Part shown: positions 1 through 9,310 of the stretch, one piece after another
How the letters are laid out: every line of letters begins with the position of its first letter
Position numbering within the stretch: position 1 is the first letter of the stretch
NCBI RefSeq assembly: GCF_014207095.1
Contig: NZ_JACHBG010000002.1
Location: 434,001 to 498,000, forward strand
Reading direction: 5' to 3'
From: Martinezella lusitana
Lineage (GTDB): Bacteria; Pseudomonadota; Alphaproteobacteria; Rhizobiales; Rhizobiaceae
DNA length: 64,000 bases
Position numbers and translations under genes: made by a program
Notes under the pieces: model-generated
The model's input: only the letters and a program-made list of their open reading frames with translations
Told to the model about the DNA's origin: nothing
Databases searched by the model: none

Positions 1-213
1 GCCGGGCTTGCCGGCAAGCTTGGTGTCGCCAAGACGCTATTGCCGGTCAGGAATACCCGCGGCGGCATCTCGAAAGCATCCATGATCCACAATAGTCTCA
101 CCCCTCATATCGAGGTGGACCCCGAGACCTATGAGGTGCGGGCGGACGGCGAGCTTCTGACCTGCGAGCCGGCGACGGTGCTGCCGATGGCGCAGCGCTA
201 TTTTCTTTTCTGA
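1..213 (+). CDS. ureC: urease subunit alpha, C-terminal end (partial)
   Basis: The first 213 bases read open to a TGA and encode the last 70 residues of the urease catalytic subunit, cut by the window start. The segment has the NTRGG and MIHN stretch and the ending MAQRYFLF that are typical of UreC C-termini. The nickel ligands and active site lie upstream, outside the window. Downstream on the same strand come ureE, ureF and ureG, so this is the tail of a urease operon that hydrolyses urea to ammonia and carbamate in the cytoplasm. Confidence 0.95.
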   Translation, partial: AGLAGKLGVAKTLLPVRNTRGGISKASMIHNSLTPHIEVDPETYEVRADGELLTCEPATVLPMAQRYFLF

Positions 214-485
214 GAAACACTCCGAGCAATCGATTCGGCAGACATGAAGGTTCCGGTTTCCGGCGCCTTCATTGCCTTGTTCGGGTTAGTGCAGCTTTAT
301 CATAGGTTTGCGAAGGCTCAGCCGCTCCTCGCCTGGCGCTTTGCCCGGGAGACCGGGAACGCGGCTATCGCAGATTGTTCACAAGTTGGGAAATGCCGGG
401 CATTTTAATGATTCGATTAAAGACCTGGAAGCGTCTTCACCCCTATCTCACGTGACTGAAACGGTAGCAGAAGAAGGTGAATCGC

Positions 486-1346
486 ATGAAACAATGGATT
501 TCGCTGCAGACCGAAGTCGGCAACTTTCAACACAGGCGTGCGATTTATATTTTCGCGCTTAAGATGAGTTTTACCGCCGTCATCATGTCGCTTGCGATCA
601 TGATTGTTATGCTTCCCGTCTTGCAGTGGTTCGATCTTCTGCCATTGCCGATTCTTGAGGTTATGCGTTTCGGCGTCCTGCTGGCATGGATCGTCGGCGG
701 TACGGTTTCCGGCGCGCTGGCGATATTGGCAGGCTCATCGATGCACAAACTCGCCGTTTCCCGCGCCGAGTTCGAACGGTTGAGCCGCACCGACGGGCTC
801 TCGGGTTTGCTCAACCGTCGCGCCTTTACGGAAGCGCTGAACGAAGCCGACCATGGCGCTTCGCTGGTGATTTTCGATGTCGACCGTTTCAAGACGATCA
901 ATGATCGCTTCGGACATGCTTCCGGCGATGCCGTCATCATTGCCGTAGCGCAGCTGTTCAGGGATGTCTTCGCCGACAACGATGTGATCGGCCGGCTCGG
1001 CGGTGAGGAGTTCGGCGCCATCATTCATGGTGGGGAGACCGCCGACCGCATCAGCCGTATCGAGGAGATCAAGGATCAGATCGCCAATCATGCGATCGCC
1101 ATCGACGGCGGTTCGGTCAAGATCACCATCTCGGCCGGCATTGCCGACATGAGTAGGGAGCGTAAGGCTGAGGGCGTTTACGCCGCTGCCGACAAGGCCC
1201 TCTATCTTGCCAAGACACTCGGCCGCAACCGAGTCGTTCATGAGCGCGAGCGGCTCTCTCAGATCTGGCGCCGTTGCGCCGTCGAGCAGGACGAAGAGGC
1301 TCCGGCGGAATTCATGGAACTGCAGCGCTATGCACTACGAATGTAG
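486..1346 (+). CDS. membrane-anchored GGDEF diguanylate cyclase
   Basis: 286 residues from the ATG at 486, which has an AGAAGG ribosome site about eight bases upstream; a GTG at 477 is an alternative start. Two hydrophobic segments (about residues 25-48 and 58-84) are followed by one GGDEF domain. The signature is GGEEF (about residues 172-176), so the domain should make cyclic di-GMP. The RxxD inhibitory site expected five residues before it reads ADND, so product inhibition through that site is probably lost. It has no recognisable periplasmic sensor domain. It sits between ureC and ureE on the same strand, an unusual position; whether it shares the urease transcript is not shown. Confidence 0.85.
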   Translation: MKQWISLQTEVGNFQHRRAIYIFALKMSFTAVIMSLAIMIVMLPVLQWFDLLPLPILEVMRFGVLLAWIVGGTVSGALAILAGSSMHKLAVSRAEFERLSRTDGLSGLLNRRAFTEALNEADHGASLVIFDVDRFKTINDRFGHASGDAVIIAVAQLFRDVFADNDVIGRLGGEEFGAIIHGGETADRISRIEEIKDQIANHAIAIDGGSVKITISAGIADMSRERKAEGVYAAADKALYLAKTLGRNRVVHERERLSQIWRRCAVEQDEEAPAEFMELQRYALRM

Positions 1347-1425
1347 CACCTGCTGAGCGGCATTGGCGCTTGCGTGCGAGGCGACTATTTTGCATGCTTC
1401 GACGACGTTTCAATCTGGATCAGCC

Positions 1426-1917
1426 ATGCTACGCGTAACCTCCTACCTACCAGCCGGTACTCCGTCGTCCAATCCGATTGATCGCGTCGTGCTGCCGCAT
1501 GACCTCAGGCACTTGCGCCGCAAGCTGCTGCATCTCGAGAACGGCGAGATGGTCATGCTCGACCTGAAGGAGCCGGTGCTGTTTGCCAATGGCGATCTTC
1601 TGGTGCGCGAGGACGGCGAGTTGATCGAGATCGTCGCTGCAGATGAAAAGCTCTTCGAAATCAAGCCGCGGGATCGCCGTCATCTGATCGAGCTTGCCTG
1701 GCATCTCGGCAATCGTCATCTTTCGGCGCAGATCGAGGAGGAGCGCATCCTCATTCTGCGCGATCATGTGATTCGATCCATGCTCGAAGGGCTCGGCGCC
1801 ACTGTTGCCGAGGTCAGTGAGCCTTTCCAGCCCGCGCGCGGCGCCTATCATTCTCACGGCAGCCATTCGCATGGTCATCACCACGATCATGGGCATGATC
1901 ACCATTCACATGATTGA
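1426..1917 (+). CDS. ureE: urease accessory protein UreE (nickel chaperone)
   Basis: 163 residues from the ATG at 1426 (MLRVTSYLP); an in-frame extension upstream exists but does not look like UreE. UreE carries nickel to the UreG-UreF-UreD complex during urease maturation. The C-terminus is very histidine-rich (roughly the last 22 residues, alternating His with Ser, Gly and Asp), the expected metal-binding tail. The body shows the UreE pattern [12 protein letters not shown] near the N-terminus and GNRH in the centre. It precedes ureF by 15 bases, so translation of the two is probably coupled. Confidence 0.93.
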   Translation: MLRVTSYLPAGTPSSNPIDRVVLPHDLRHLRRKLLHLENGEMVMLDLKEPVLFANGDLLVREDGELIEIVAADEKLFEIKPRDRRHLIELAWHLGNRHLSAQIEEERILILRDHVIRSMLEGLGATVAEVSEPFQPARGAYHSHGSHSHGHHHDHGHDHHSHD

Positions 1918-1932
1918 GCGCAAGCAGGCGAC

Positions 1933-2610
1933 ATGGCGATGACTGATGATTGCGATCTTCGGGCTTTGCTGCGGCTGATGGCATGGCTGTCGCCGGCGTT
2001 CCCGGTGGGTTCCTTTGCCTATTCCGGGGGCCTTGAACGTGCCGTTCACGATGCCCTGGTTCGCGACAGCAAGAGCCTGCAGGAGTGGATTGCCGCTCTT
2101 ATCCAGCATGGCTCTGTTTGGAACGATGCCGTTCTGCTTGCCGAAACGCATCAAGCCGGAGACGACGCGTTGCGGCTCGCGGCCGTCGCGGAGCTTGGCG
2201 AGGCGCTCGCCGGTTCGAAGGAGCGTCACACCGAGACCATGCTGCTTGGAGAGGCCTTCCTGTCTGCCGCCGGCGCCTGGCCGCATGCGATCTTTTCGCT
2301 GCTTCCGGCCAAGACCGCCTATCCCGTTGCCGTCGGCGCCGTAGCCCGAGCACACGATATTCCTCTCCAGAAGACCCTTGCCGCGTTCCTGCACGCCGTT
2401 GCCTCCCAGCTGTTGTCCGCAGGGATTCGGCTGGGCGTAACCGGGCAGAAGGATGGAGTCGCTATCCTTGCGGCTCTGGAGGATATGATCGGCCATGTGG
2501 CGATGGCGGCGACGCAATCCGATCTCGATGATCTGGGTACGGCGACCGTGCAGGCTGATATTGCAAGTCTGCGGCATGAAACGCAGGAAACGCGGCTCTT
2601 CCGTTCATGA
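1933..2610 (+). CDS. ureF: urease accessory protein UreF
   Basis: 225 residues. The N-terminal motif [17 protein letters not shown] is the UreF signature, and the protein is all-helical with the usual family length. UreF acts with UreD and UreG as a GTPase-regulating part of the nickel insertion complex on apo-urease. It begins 15 bases after ureE and ends about 106 bases before ureG. The gap holds no gene that I can support. Confidence 0.94.
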   Translation: MAMTDDCDLRALLRLMAWLSPAFPVGSFAYSGGLERAVHDALVRDSKSLQEWIAALIQHGSVWNDAVLLAETHQAGDDALRLAAVAELGEALAGSKERHTETMLLGEAFLSAAGAWPHAIFSLLPAKTAYPVAVGAVARAHDIPLQKTLAAFLHAVASQLLSAGIRLGVTGQKDGVAILAALEDMIGHVAMAATQSDLDDLGTATVQADIASLRHETQETRLFRS

Positions 2611-2716
2611 CGTGCGCATTCGGCAAAATTTCGCCAACGAAAGTCGTCCTACGTCATTCGCCGCTGTGCGGCGCAGCGATGCTTCGCTATCCTGCCATTT
2701 TACCGGAGTTGCGAGT

Positions 2717-3328
2717 ATGAAATCGAGAAATGGACCTTTGCGCGTCGGCATCGGCGGGCCTGTCGGTTCGGGCAAGACGGCACTGACGGAGAAGCTTTGC
2801 AAGGCAATGCGCGACGACTATTCCGTCGCCGTCGTCACCAATGACATCTATACGACCGAGGACGCGGAGGCGCTGGTGCGGATGCAGGCGCTGACGTCGG
2901 ACCGTATCGTCGGCGTCGAAACCGGCGGCTGCCCGCACACTGCGATCCGCGAGGATGCGACGATCAACCTGCAGGCCATCGCCGGTCTGAACGAACGGCT
3001 TCCGGATCTCGACGTGGTGTTCATCGAATCCGGCGGCGACAATCTGGCGGCAACCTTCTCGCCGGACCTTGCCGACATCACCATCTATGTCATCTCGGTG
3101 TGCCAGGGCGAGGAGATACCGCGCAAGGGTGGGCCGGGTATCACCAAGTCCGACCTTCTCGTCATCAACAAGAAGGATCTGGCGCCCTTCGTCGAGGTCG
3201 ATCTCGATGTGATGGACCGCGATGCCAACCGCATGCGTCAGTCGCGTCCCTTCGTCTTTTCCGACATGAAGCGGGGCGAGGGCGTCAGCAAGATCGTCGA
3301 TTTCCTAAAGGAACAGGGCGGCCTTTGA
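2717..3328 (+). CDS. ureG: urease accessory GTPase UreG
   Basis: 203 residues from the ATG at 2717 ([14 protein letters not shown]). A longer in-frame reading begins inside ureF and is rejected because UreG proteins start just before the P-loop. The P-loop GPVGSGKT is at residues 14-21, the metal-binding CPH motif is in [14 protein letters not shown], and the SIMIBI-class guanine motif NKKD is present. UreG hydrolyses GTP to drive nickel delivery into urease. It is the last gene of the urease cluster and is followed at once by a convergent RND pump gene. Confidence 0.95.
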   Translation: MKSRNGPLRVGIGGPVGSGKTALTEKLCKAMRDDYSVAVVTNDIYTTEDAEALVRMQALTSDRIVGVETGGCPHTAIREDATINLQAIAGLNERLPDLDVVFIESGGDNLAATFSPDLADITIYVISVCQGEEIPRKGGPGITKSDLLVINKKDLAPFVEVDLDVMDRDANRMRQSRPFVFSDMKRGEGVSKIVDFLKEQGGL

Positions 3329-3365
3329 GCTGCCCCGTCATGACTTGATTATCCAATCGCGCCGC

Positions 3366-6300
3366 CTATTCAGCGGCAAAGGGTGGCAGCCTCAGCACAT
3401 TCGTGCCCGTCGGCTTGGAGCCGCGGCTGTCCCTGTTTTCCATGGCATCCACGCGCTCTTCCAATGTCGCGAGTGACTGGCGGTTTTCATTGACGGCTGC
3501 GGCCAGTCCATCCTTGGTCACCACTTCATCATCCGCGTCCTTCTTGCCGAACAATCGGCCGAAGAGGAAGCCGAGCAGTCGCGATACATCGTCCATGATC
3601 AGGAAGAAGGACGGCACGACCACAAGGCTGAGGACAGTAGAGACGATGATGCCGCCAATGACGGCAATTGCCATCGGTGCGCGGAAGGAGCCGCCTTCGC
3701 CGACGCCGAGAGCTGATGGCAGCATGCCGGCCGACATGGCGATCGAGGTCATGATGATCGGGCGGGCGCGCTTGCGGCCGGCCTCGATGACCGCTTCCAG
3801 CCTTGGCATGCCCTGATGCATCATCTCGATGGCGAAATCGACCAGAAGGATGGCATTCTTGGTCACGATGCCCATCAGCATGAGAATGCCGATCATCACA
3901 GGCATGGAGAGTGCATTGCCTGTTATCATCAATGCCAGCGCTACACCGCCGATTGCCAATGGCAGCGAGAACAGGATGGTGAAAGGCTGAATCACGTCCT
4001 TGAACAGCAGGATCAGCACGGTCAGAACAAGCAGCAGGCCGAGCAGCATGGCATTGCCGAAGCTCTGCTGCATTTCCTTCTGCACCTTGGTATCGCCGCT
4101 TTCCGCCAGATGCACGGTGGCCGGGATCTTGGCTTTGTTGACGATCTCGAGGAAGTGCTCCGATGCCGTATCCAGCGCCACGCCCTGCGGCAGGTCGGCG
4201 CCGATGGCGACGACGCGGAAGCGGTTGTTGCGCTTGATGGAGGACAGACCTTCCGAGTAGTTGATGTCGGCGACGGTTGACATCGGCACGGTCGCACCCG
4301 TCGATGTCTTGATGCGCAAGGCACGGATGGCAGCGAGATCACGCCGCATGCCGAGCGAAGCCTGGACGCGGATCGGGATCTGGCGATCGTCGAGCGAGAT
4401 CTTCGCAAGCGAAGCGTCGATATCGCCGATCGTGGCGACGCGCACCGTATCAGAGATCATCTGAGGCGTGATGCCGAGGCGAGCGGCCTCATCCTTGCGC
4501 GGATAGATCTGCAGTTCCGGACGCGGCAGCGCGCCGTCGGCACTGACGTGTGCGAGCGCCGGATCGGTGCGCAGCTCGGCTTCCAGAATGCCAACCGCCT
4601 GCTTCAGATCCTTCTCGTTACGCGAGAGGAAGTTGTAGGTCAGGTCGCGATCGCCACGGTCGTTAAGTTTGGTGATGCGCACATCGGGGATTGAGCGCAG
4701 TTTCGCGAAGACTTCCTTTTCTACTTCCCATTGCGGGCGCACACGTCCGTGCACGGTGACCTTCGGCAGATGGGGGCCGATGACGGGCAGCGAGCCGAGG
4801 ACATCGTTCACCAACTTCTTGACGAGCGATTGATCGAGCTTGCCAAGCGTTAATGTCACCGTGGCGCGGCGCAGTTCCAAATCGCCCTTCGGCGATGCGC
4901 CGCCGAGAACGAAGATGCTATCGACGCCGTCGATGCCCTTGACGCGGCGGTAGATCTCGTTAGTCGCCTGTTCGGTGTCGTCGAGCCGCGCGTTCGGGGG
5001 AAGCTCGGCCGACAGGACGATGCGCGAAGAATCTTCTGGCGGGATGAAGCTGCCGGGAACGAAGACGATAAGCGCGGCGACCGAGGCGATGGAGAAAGCG
5101 AATGCCGCAATCAGCGTGGGATAGCGCGTATACCACTTCCTCGTCGTCAGCCGAACGAGGGCGCTATAGCCGCGCATGAAGCGGCCGTCATTGTCATGGT
5201 GATCCTCGACAGCGTCTTCGGCGCGCATGAGGTAGGCGGCCATCATCGGCGTGATCAGACGCGCGACAAGCAGCGAGAAGAACACAGAGAAGGCGACCGT
5301 CAGGCCGAACTGGATGAAGTACTGGCCCGGAATGCCGGGCATGAAGGAGACGGGCACGAAGACCGCGATGATCGTGAAGGTCGTCGCGATGACGGCCAGC
5401 CCGATTTCATCCGCCGCATCGATGGCTGCGCGATACGGCGTCTTGCCCATCTTGATGTGGCGGGCGATGTTCTCGATCTCGACGATGGCGTCGTCGACGA
5501 GAATACCGGTCGCCAGCGTCAATGCCAGAAAGCTGACGAGGTTCAGCGAGAAGCCGATCTGGTTCATGATCCAGAATGTCGGGATCGCAGACAGCGGCAA
5601 TGCTACCGCCGAAATCAGCGTCGCGCGCCAGTTCCTCAGGAAGAGGAAGACCACGATAACAGCCAGGAGCGCGCCTTCGAGCAGCGTGTGCATGGCGGAT
5701 TCGTAGTTGCCGTAGGTGTAGTAGACCGCGTCGTCGATCATCTCGATCGAGACGTTCGGATTTTCGGCGCGAACCTTGGAGAGCGTGTCGGCGACCGTAT
5801 TGGCGACGGTCACTTCACTGGCTCCCTTGGAGCGGAACACGCCGAAGGTGACGACAGGAGTGCTATTGAACCGCGAGAAGGACTTCGGTTCCTGATAGGT
5901 ATCCTTGATCACGCCGAGGTCGGAAAGCTTGACGAAGCGGCCGTTGGTCAGAGCGATCGTTGTATCGACAAGCTGAGCGACGTTGCGGGCGTCGCCGAGC
6001 ACGCGGATTGCCTGCTCGCTGCCGGCGACCTGGCCGCGGCCGGAGCCGAGGTCGATGTTGGTGCTGCGCAGCTGCTGGCTGACCGACAGCGCCGTGATGC
6101 CGTAGGCATTCAGCTTGTTCGGATCGAGCTCGATGCGAACTTCACGGTCGGCGCCGCCGTAACGGTCGACACGGCCGATACCGGCCTTGCCCTGAAGGGC
6201 GCGCTTGACCGTATCGTCCACGAACCAGGACAGCTCTTCCAGCGTCATGTTCGGCGAGGAAACGGCAAAGCTCTGGATCGCCTGGCCGACGACGTCGACT

Positions 6301-6689
6301 TTCGAGACGATCGGCTGGTCGATGGTGGACGGCAGGTTGCCGCGAATGCGGTCGATGGCGTCCTTGGTATCCTGGACGGCCTGCTGCGTCGGCACTTCCA
6401 GGCGGAAGATGACGACCGTCTGCGACTGGCCGTCGGTAACGGTCGATTGTATTTCGTCGATGCCGTTGATGCCGGCAACCGCGTCTTCGACTTCCTTCGT
6501 CACCTGCATTTCGAGCTCGGCCGGCGAGGCGCCGCTCTGCGTCACCGTGACGTTGACGACCGGCACGTCGATATTCGGAAAGCGCGTGATCGGCAGGTTG
6601 AAAAAGGAGTGCGCGCCCACGATCATCAGCAGGAAAAAGCCGAGGAGCGGGGCGACCGGATTTCGGATGGACCAGGCGGAGAAGTTCAT
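3366..6689 (-). CDS. RND efflux permease (AcrB/MdtC-like, HAE1 family)
   Basis: 1107 residues, the usual RND size with a C-terminal extension of charged residues. It starts with the typical first helix (MNFSAWSIRNPV) and has two large periplasmic loops and about twelve membrane helices. The proton relay is intact: the Asp pair is in GILVDDAIVEIENIAR (about 399-400) and the Lys in MGIVTKNAILLVDFA. It should pump hydrophobic compounds out using the proton gradient. It lies 14 bases downstream of the adaptor gene, with which it forms an operon. No outer-membrane channel gene is next to it, so a TolC encoded elsewhere is probably used. The substrate cannot be told from sequence. Confidence 0.92.
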   Translation of the reverse strand: MNFSAWSIRNPVAPLLGFFLLMIVGAHSFFNLPITRFPNIDVPVVNVTVTQSGASPAELEMQVTKEVEDAVAGINGIDEIQSTVTDGQSQTVVIFRLEVPTQQAVQDTKDAIDRIRGNLPSTIDQPIVSKVDVVGQAIQSFAVSSPNMTLEELSWFVDDTVKRALQGKAGIGRVDRYGGADREVRIELDPNKLNAYGITALSVSQQLRSTNIDLGSGRGQVAGSEQAIRVLGDARNVAQLVDTTIALTNGRFVKLSDLGVIKDTYQEPKSFSRFNSTPVVTFGVFRSKGASEVTVANTVADTLSKVRAENPNVSIEMIDDAVYYTYGNYESAMHTLLEGALLAVIVVFLFLRNWRATLISAVALPLSAIPTFWIMNQIGFSLNLVSFLALTLATGILVDDAIVEIENIARHIKMGKTPYRAAIDAADEIGLAVIATTFTIIAVFVPVSFMPGIPGQYFIQFGLTVAFSVFFSLLVARLITPMMAAYLMRAEDAVEDHHDNDGRFMRGYSALVRLTTRKWYTRYPTLIAAFAFSIASVAALIVFVPGSFIPPEDSSRIVLSAELPPNARLDDTEQATNEIYRRVKGIDGVDSIFVLGGASPKGDLELRRATVTLTLGKLDQSLVKKLVNDVLGSLPVIGPHLPKVTVHGRVRPQWEVEKEVFAKLRSIPDVRITKLNDRGDRDLTYNFLSRNEKDLKQAVGILEAELRTDPALAHVSADGALPRPELQIYPRKDEAARLGITPQMISDTVRVATIGDIDASLAKISLDDRQIPIRVQASLGMRRDLAAIRALRIKTSTGATVPMSTVADINYSEGLSSIKRNNRFRVVAIGADLPQGVALDTASEHFLEIVNKAKIPATVHLAESGDTKVQKEMQQSFGNAMLLGLLLVLTVLILLFKDVIQPFTILFSLPLAIGGVALALMITGNALSMPVMIGILMLMGIVTKNAILLVDFAIEMMHQGMPRLEAVIEAGRKRARPIIMTSIAMSAGMLPSALGVGEGGSFRAPMAIAVIGGIIVSTVLSLVVVPSFFLIMDDVSRLLGFLFGRLFGKKDADDEVVTKDGLAAAVNENRQSLATLEERVDAMENRDSRGSKPTGTNVLRLPPFAAE

Positions 6690-6703
6690 GGGATCGTTCT
6701 CGC

Positions 6704-7894
6704 TCAGTTGGAGGCTTGCGAGGCATCACGCACGGGCGTGATGCGGTCGCCGTCGCGGACATAGGCGCCGGCCTTGGCAACGACATCCTCGCCCGCCTTC
6801 AGGCCCTTGAGGATCTCGATATAGGTCCCGTCCTGAATGCCGGTCTCGACGTTGACAAACTTGACGGCGCCGTTCTCGACCTTACGGGCGGAGGAGCCGT
6901 TTTCGTCGGTGTTGACGGCGGTCAAGGGCAGGGCAACGCCTTCTTCCTGGCGAATGATGATCTCGGCGCTGCCATACATGCCGGCGCGGGCCTTTTCTCC
7001 GTCATCGATCGAAATGTGCACCGCGCCGAGGCGGGTGACGGAATCGACGATCGGGGCGACGAGCCGGATGGTGCCGGCAAGCTTCTCGCGGCTGCCCGAC
7101 AACGAAATCCGTGCCTTCTGCCCTATGACGATCTTGGTAATGTCGCTTTCGGAGACGTCGACCACCAGTTCGAGCTGGCTGTTGCGGATGATGGTGAAGA
7201 GCGGATCGCCATTGCCGTTGGCGATGGCGCCGATGCGGGCATTGCGCGAAGCGACCGTGCCGGCGACGGGCGTCTTGATACCGGTGCGGGCCAGCTTGAG
7301 ATCGGTATCGGCGATCTGGCTGTCGGTGACTTTGAGGTCGGCTTCTGCCACCGCAATCGCCTGTTCGGCAGATACCTCACGCGCCTTGTTGGCTGCTGCC
7401 GCCGCATTTGCCTGCTCGACAGCGGAGGTCGACATGGTGCCCTTGGCGCCCATCGTCACGGCGCGGACACGCTGCAGTTCCGCTTCCTCGGCGTTGGCGC
7501 GAGCCTCCGCAAGTTGGGCGCGCAGCTGGGCGAGGCTTGCTTCGCCCTTGGCTCGTGTCGCCTGCATCTGGCTCTTCTGCAGCACCAGCGCGTCGTCGTT
7601 GAGCGTGGCAAGGGTGCTGTTCGCACCGACCTTGTCGCCGACATCGGCATTGAGCGAGCGGATCGACAGGCCATCGACCTGCGGCTGGATGTAGACTTCC
7701 TCTACAGCCTTCACTGTACCTGTCGCGACGACCTTGTCGGTCATCTTGCGCATCGCGGCGGTGGTGATGACGATCGCCGGCAAGTTCTGTTTTGGCATGG
7801 TAACGACAGGCTCTTCGGCCATTGCCGCGGGTGCCGCCAGCAGGGAAAGCAGGATTGCGGTCGTGTTCAGCAGTCTAAACGGCGTGGAGGCCAT
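6704..7894 (-). CDS. RND efflux periplasmic adaptor (HlyD/MFP family)
   Basis: 396 residues from the ATG at 7894 (MASTPFRLL), which gives a proper signal peptide ending near AMAEE; an upstream TTG would put a charged stretch in front of the signal and is rejected. The protein has the barrel-sandwich half-motifs around a coiled-coil hairpin rich in Ala, Glu and Gln (about residues 90-170), then beta-barrel and membrane-proximal domains. It bridges the inner-membrane RND permease and an outer-membrane channel. The permease gene follows 14 bases downstream. Confidence 0.9.
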   Translation of the reverse strand: MASTPFRLLNTTAILLSLLAAPAAMAEEPVVTMPKQNLPAIVITTAAMRKMTDKVVATGTVKAVEEVYIQPQVDGLSIRSLNADVGDKVGANSTLATLNDDALVLQKSQMQATRAKGEASLAQLRAQLAEARANAEEAELQRVRAVTMGAKGTMSTSAVEQANAAAAANKAREVSAEQAIAVAEADLKVTDSQIADTDLKLARTGIKTPVAGTVASRNARIGAIANGNGDPLFTIIRNSQLELVVDVSESDITKIVIGQKARISLSGSREKLAGTIRLVAPIVDSVTRLGAVHISIDDGEKARAGMYGSAEIIIRQEEGVALPLTAVNTDENGSSARKVENGAVKFVNVETGIQDGTYIEILKGLKAGEDVVAKAGAYVRDGDRITPVRDASQASN

Positions 7895-7972
7895 GCGTCC
7901 GGTTCCAGTTCGGCAATTGGTCAAAAGGGGTTCGCTGTTTCCGTCGCGAACACGGGGGATCAATGCATGCGA

Positions 7973-7988
7973 GCCGGGTACACCCGGC
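7973..7988. promoter_or_regulatory. 16-base palindrome upstream of the efflux operon
   Basis: GCCGGGT and ACCCGGC arms separated by two bases form a perfect inverted repeat about 80 bases upstream of the adaptor start. The position suits an operator for a repressor of the efflux pump, but no regulator gene is adjacent. A chance GC-rich hairpin cannot be excluded. Confidence 0.35.
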
Positions 7989-8232
7989 GGATCAACATCC
8001 GTCTGTCATGCCCTGCAGGTCCCTCATCTTAAAAACGCCCTGTAAATGGGAGCGGATTTCAAATTCCGCAAGATCACGAGAAAATGATTTCGCGGGTATT
8101 TCTATCGCTAACAACCATGCGAAGCAATCACGGCATTGTGATGTCGGAACTCGAATAGTTGATGGTGACTGGTTTTTAGGCAAATGTTGCGGCAAAGCCA
8201 GCTTTTTGTTGCCGCTGTTACAAAATGAAAAA
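7989..8232. other. intergenic region with no supported gene
   Basis: Together with bases 7895-7972 this is part of a gap of about 390 bases between the efflux adaptor and the pyrimidine importer, which are both on the minus strand. Short open frames here lack ribosome sites and family features. It presumably holds the efflux promoter; no convincing -35/-10 pair was found. Confidence 0.5.
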
Positions 8233-8262
8233 AAACGCGCGGGGGATGAATCCAGCGCGTTT
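8233..8262 (-). terminator. rho-independent terminator of the ABC importer operon
   Basis: On the minus strand AAACGCGC and GCGCGTTT arms enclose a loop of about 14 bases and are followed by a run of T. It sits about 20 bases past the stop of the substrate-binding protein gene. Confidence 0.8.
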
Positions 8263-8284
8263 CCATTGCTGCAGATAGAAAGAA

Positions 8285-9253
8285 CTATTTCAGAGCTGCG
8301 TCCGTGATCTCGTGCGTATAGGCACCGGTCGGCTTCTTGTTGATGATCTTCTGATCGAGCAAGGCTTCGACCGTACGATCATAAGTCTTCATGTCGAGCT
8401 TGCCGCTGCCGATCAGCTTGGCGACTTCGGCCGTCATGCGCTTCTGATGGTTCTCGTCCTGACCGCCATTGTCCATGACCATTTCGGCGGCTTCGTCCGG
8501 ATGCTCGACGGCATATTTCCAGCCCTTCATCGAAGCGCGGACGAACTTCACCATATCGGCCTTGAACTTCGCATCCTTCAACTTGTCTTCCTTGACGTAG
8601 AGACCGTCTTCCAGAAGGTCGTTGCCGAGCTTGGTGTAGTTGAAGACGGTGAGATCTTCAGCCTTGAAGCCGGCATCCAGCGCCTGCCAGTATTCATTAT
8701 AGGTCATGACGGAGATGCAGTCGGCCTGCTTCTGGACGAGCGGCTGCACGTCGAAGCTCTGCTTCAGTACGTTGACGCCGTCCTTGCCACCATCGGTCTT
8801 CAGGCCGAGTTTGTGCATCCAGGCGAAGAAGGGATATTCGTTGCCATAGAACCAGACGCCGAGCGTGTGGCCCTTGAAATCCTTCTCCGTCTTGATCGGG
8901 CCATCCTTCGGGCAGATCAGCTCCAGGCCGGACTTTTCGAAGGGCTGGGCGATGTTGATCAGCGGCACACCCTTTTCGCGGGCAACGAGCGCACCGCCCA
9001 TCCAGTCGACGATGACATCGGCGCCGCCACCGGCGATGACCTGCTCAGGAGCGATATCCGGGCCGCCCGGCTTGATCTCGACGTCGAGGCCTTCCTCCTT
9101 GTAGAAGCCCTTGCCCTTGGCGACGAAGTAGCCGCCGAACTGGCCCTGGGCCACCCATTTCAGCTGCAGCGTTATCTTGTCGGCGGCCATTGCGGTCTGG
9201 GCGGCCGCCAGCGTCATTGCACTTGCCATCAATGCGAGCATTATTTTTTTCAT
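8285..9253 (-). CDS. ABC transporter substrate-binding protein, NMT1/THI5-like (probable pyrimidine importer)
   Basis: 322 residues with a clear signal peptide (MKKIMLALMASAMTLAAAQTAMA). The mature protein begins like THI5/NMT1 binding proteins (ITLQLKWVAQGQFGGYFVAKGKGFY), a family that binds small aromatic or pyrimidine-like ligands such as thiamine precursors, riboflavin and nitrogenous compounds. It is the last gene of an importer operon with two permeases, a small membrane protein and an ATPase. The neighbouring genes encode reductive pyrimidine degradation, so uracil, thymine, a dihydropyrimidine or a hydantoin is the likely ligand. That substrate is inferred from context only. Confidence 0.85.
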   Translation of the reverse strand: MKKIMLALMASAMTLAAAQTAMAADKITLQLKWVAQGQFGGYFVAKGKGFYKEEGLDVEIKPGGPDIAPEQVIAGGGADVIVDWMGGALVAREKGVPLINIAQPFEKSGLELICPKDGPIKTEKDFKGHTLGVWFYGNEYPFFAWMHKLGLKTDGGKDGVNVLKQSFDVQPLVQKQADCISVMTYNEYWQALDAGFKAEDLTVFNYTKLGNDLLEDGLYVKEDKLKDAKFKADMVKFVRASMKGWKYAVEHPDEAAEMVMDNGGQDENHQKRMTAEVAKLIGSGKLDMKTYDRTVEALLDQKIINKKPTGAYTHEITDAALK

Positions 9254-9310
9254 GTCTTCACCCTTTTTTCCCTCTGAAGTTATGCCTTGATCCCTTGAGG
9301 AGACCCCGGA

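Noticed and set aside
356..380. GGAAC followed by TGTT upstream of the GGDEF gene
   Set aside because: The spacer is 15 bases and the -10 has a mismatch, so it does not meet the EcfG consensus.
5196..6764. Long open frame opposite the RND permease gene
   Set aside because: It is a shadow caused by high GC codon bias; the minus-strand product is a clear RND protein.
7895..7963. TTG start extending the efflux adaptor by 23 residues
   Set aside because: It would put a charged stretch before the signal peptide; the ATG at 7894 gives a normal signal.
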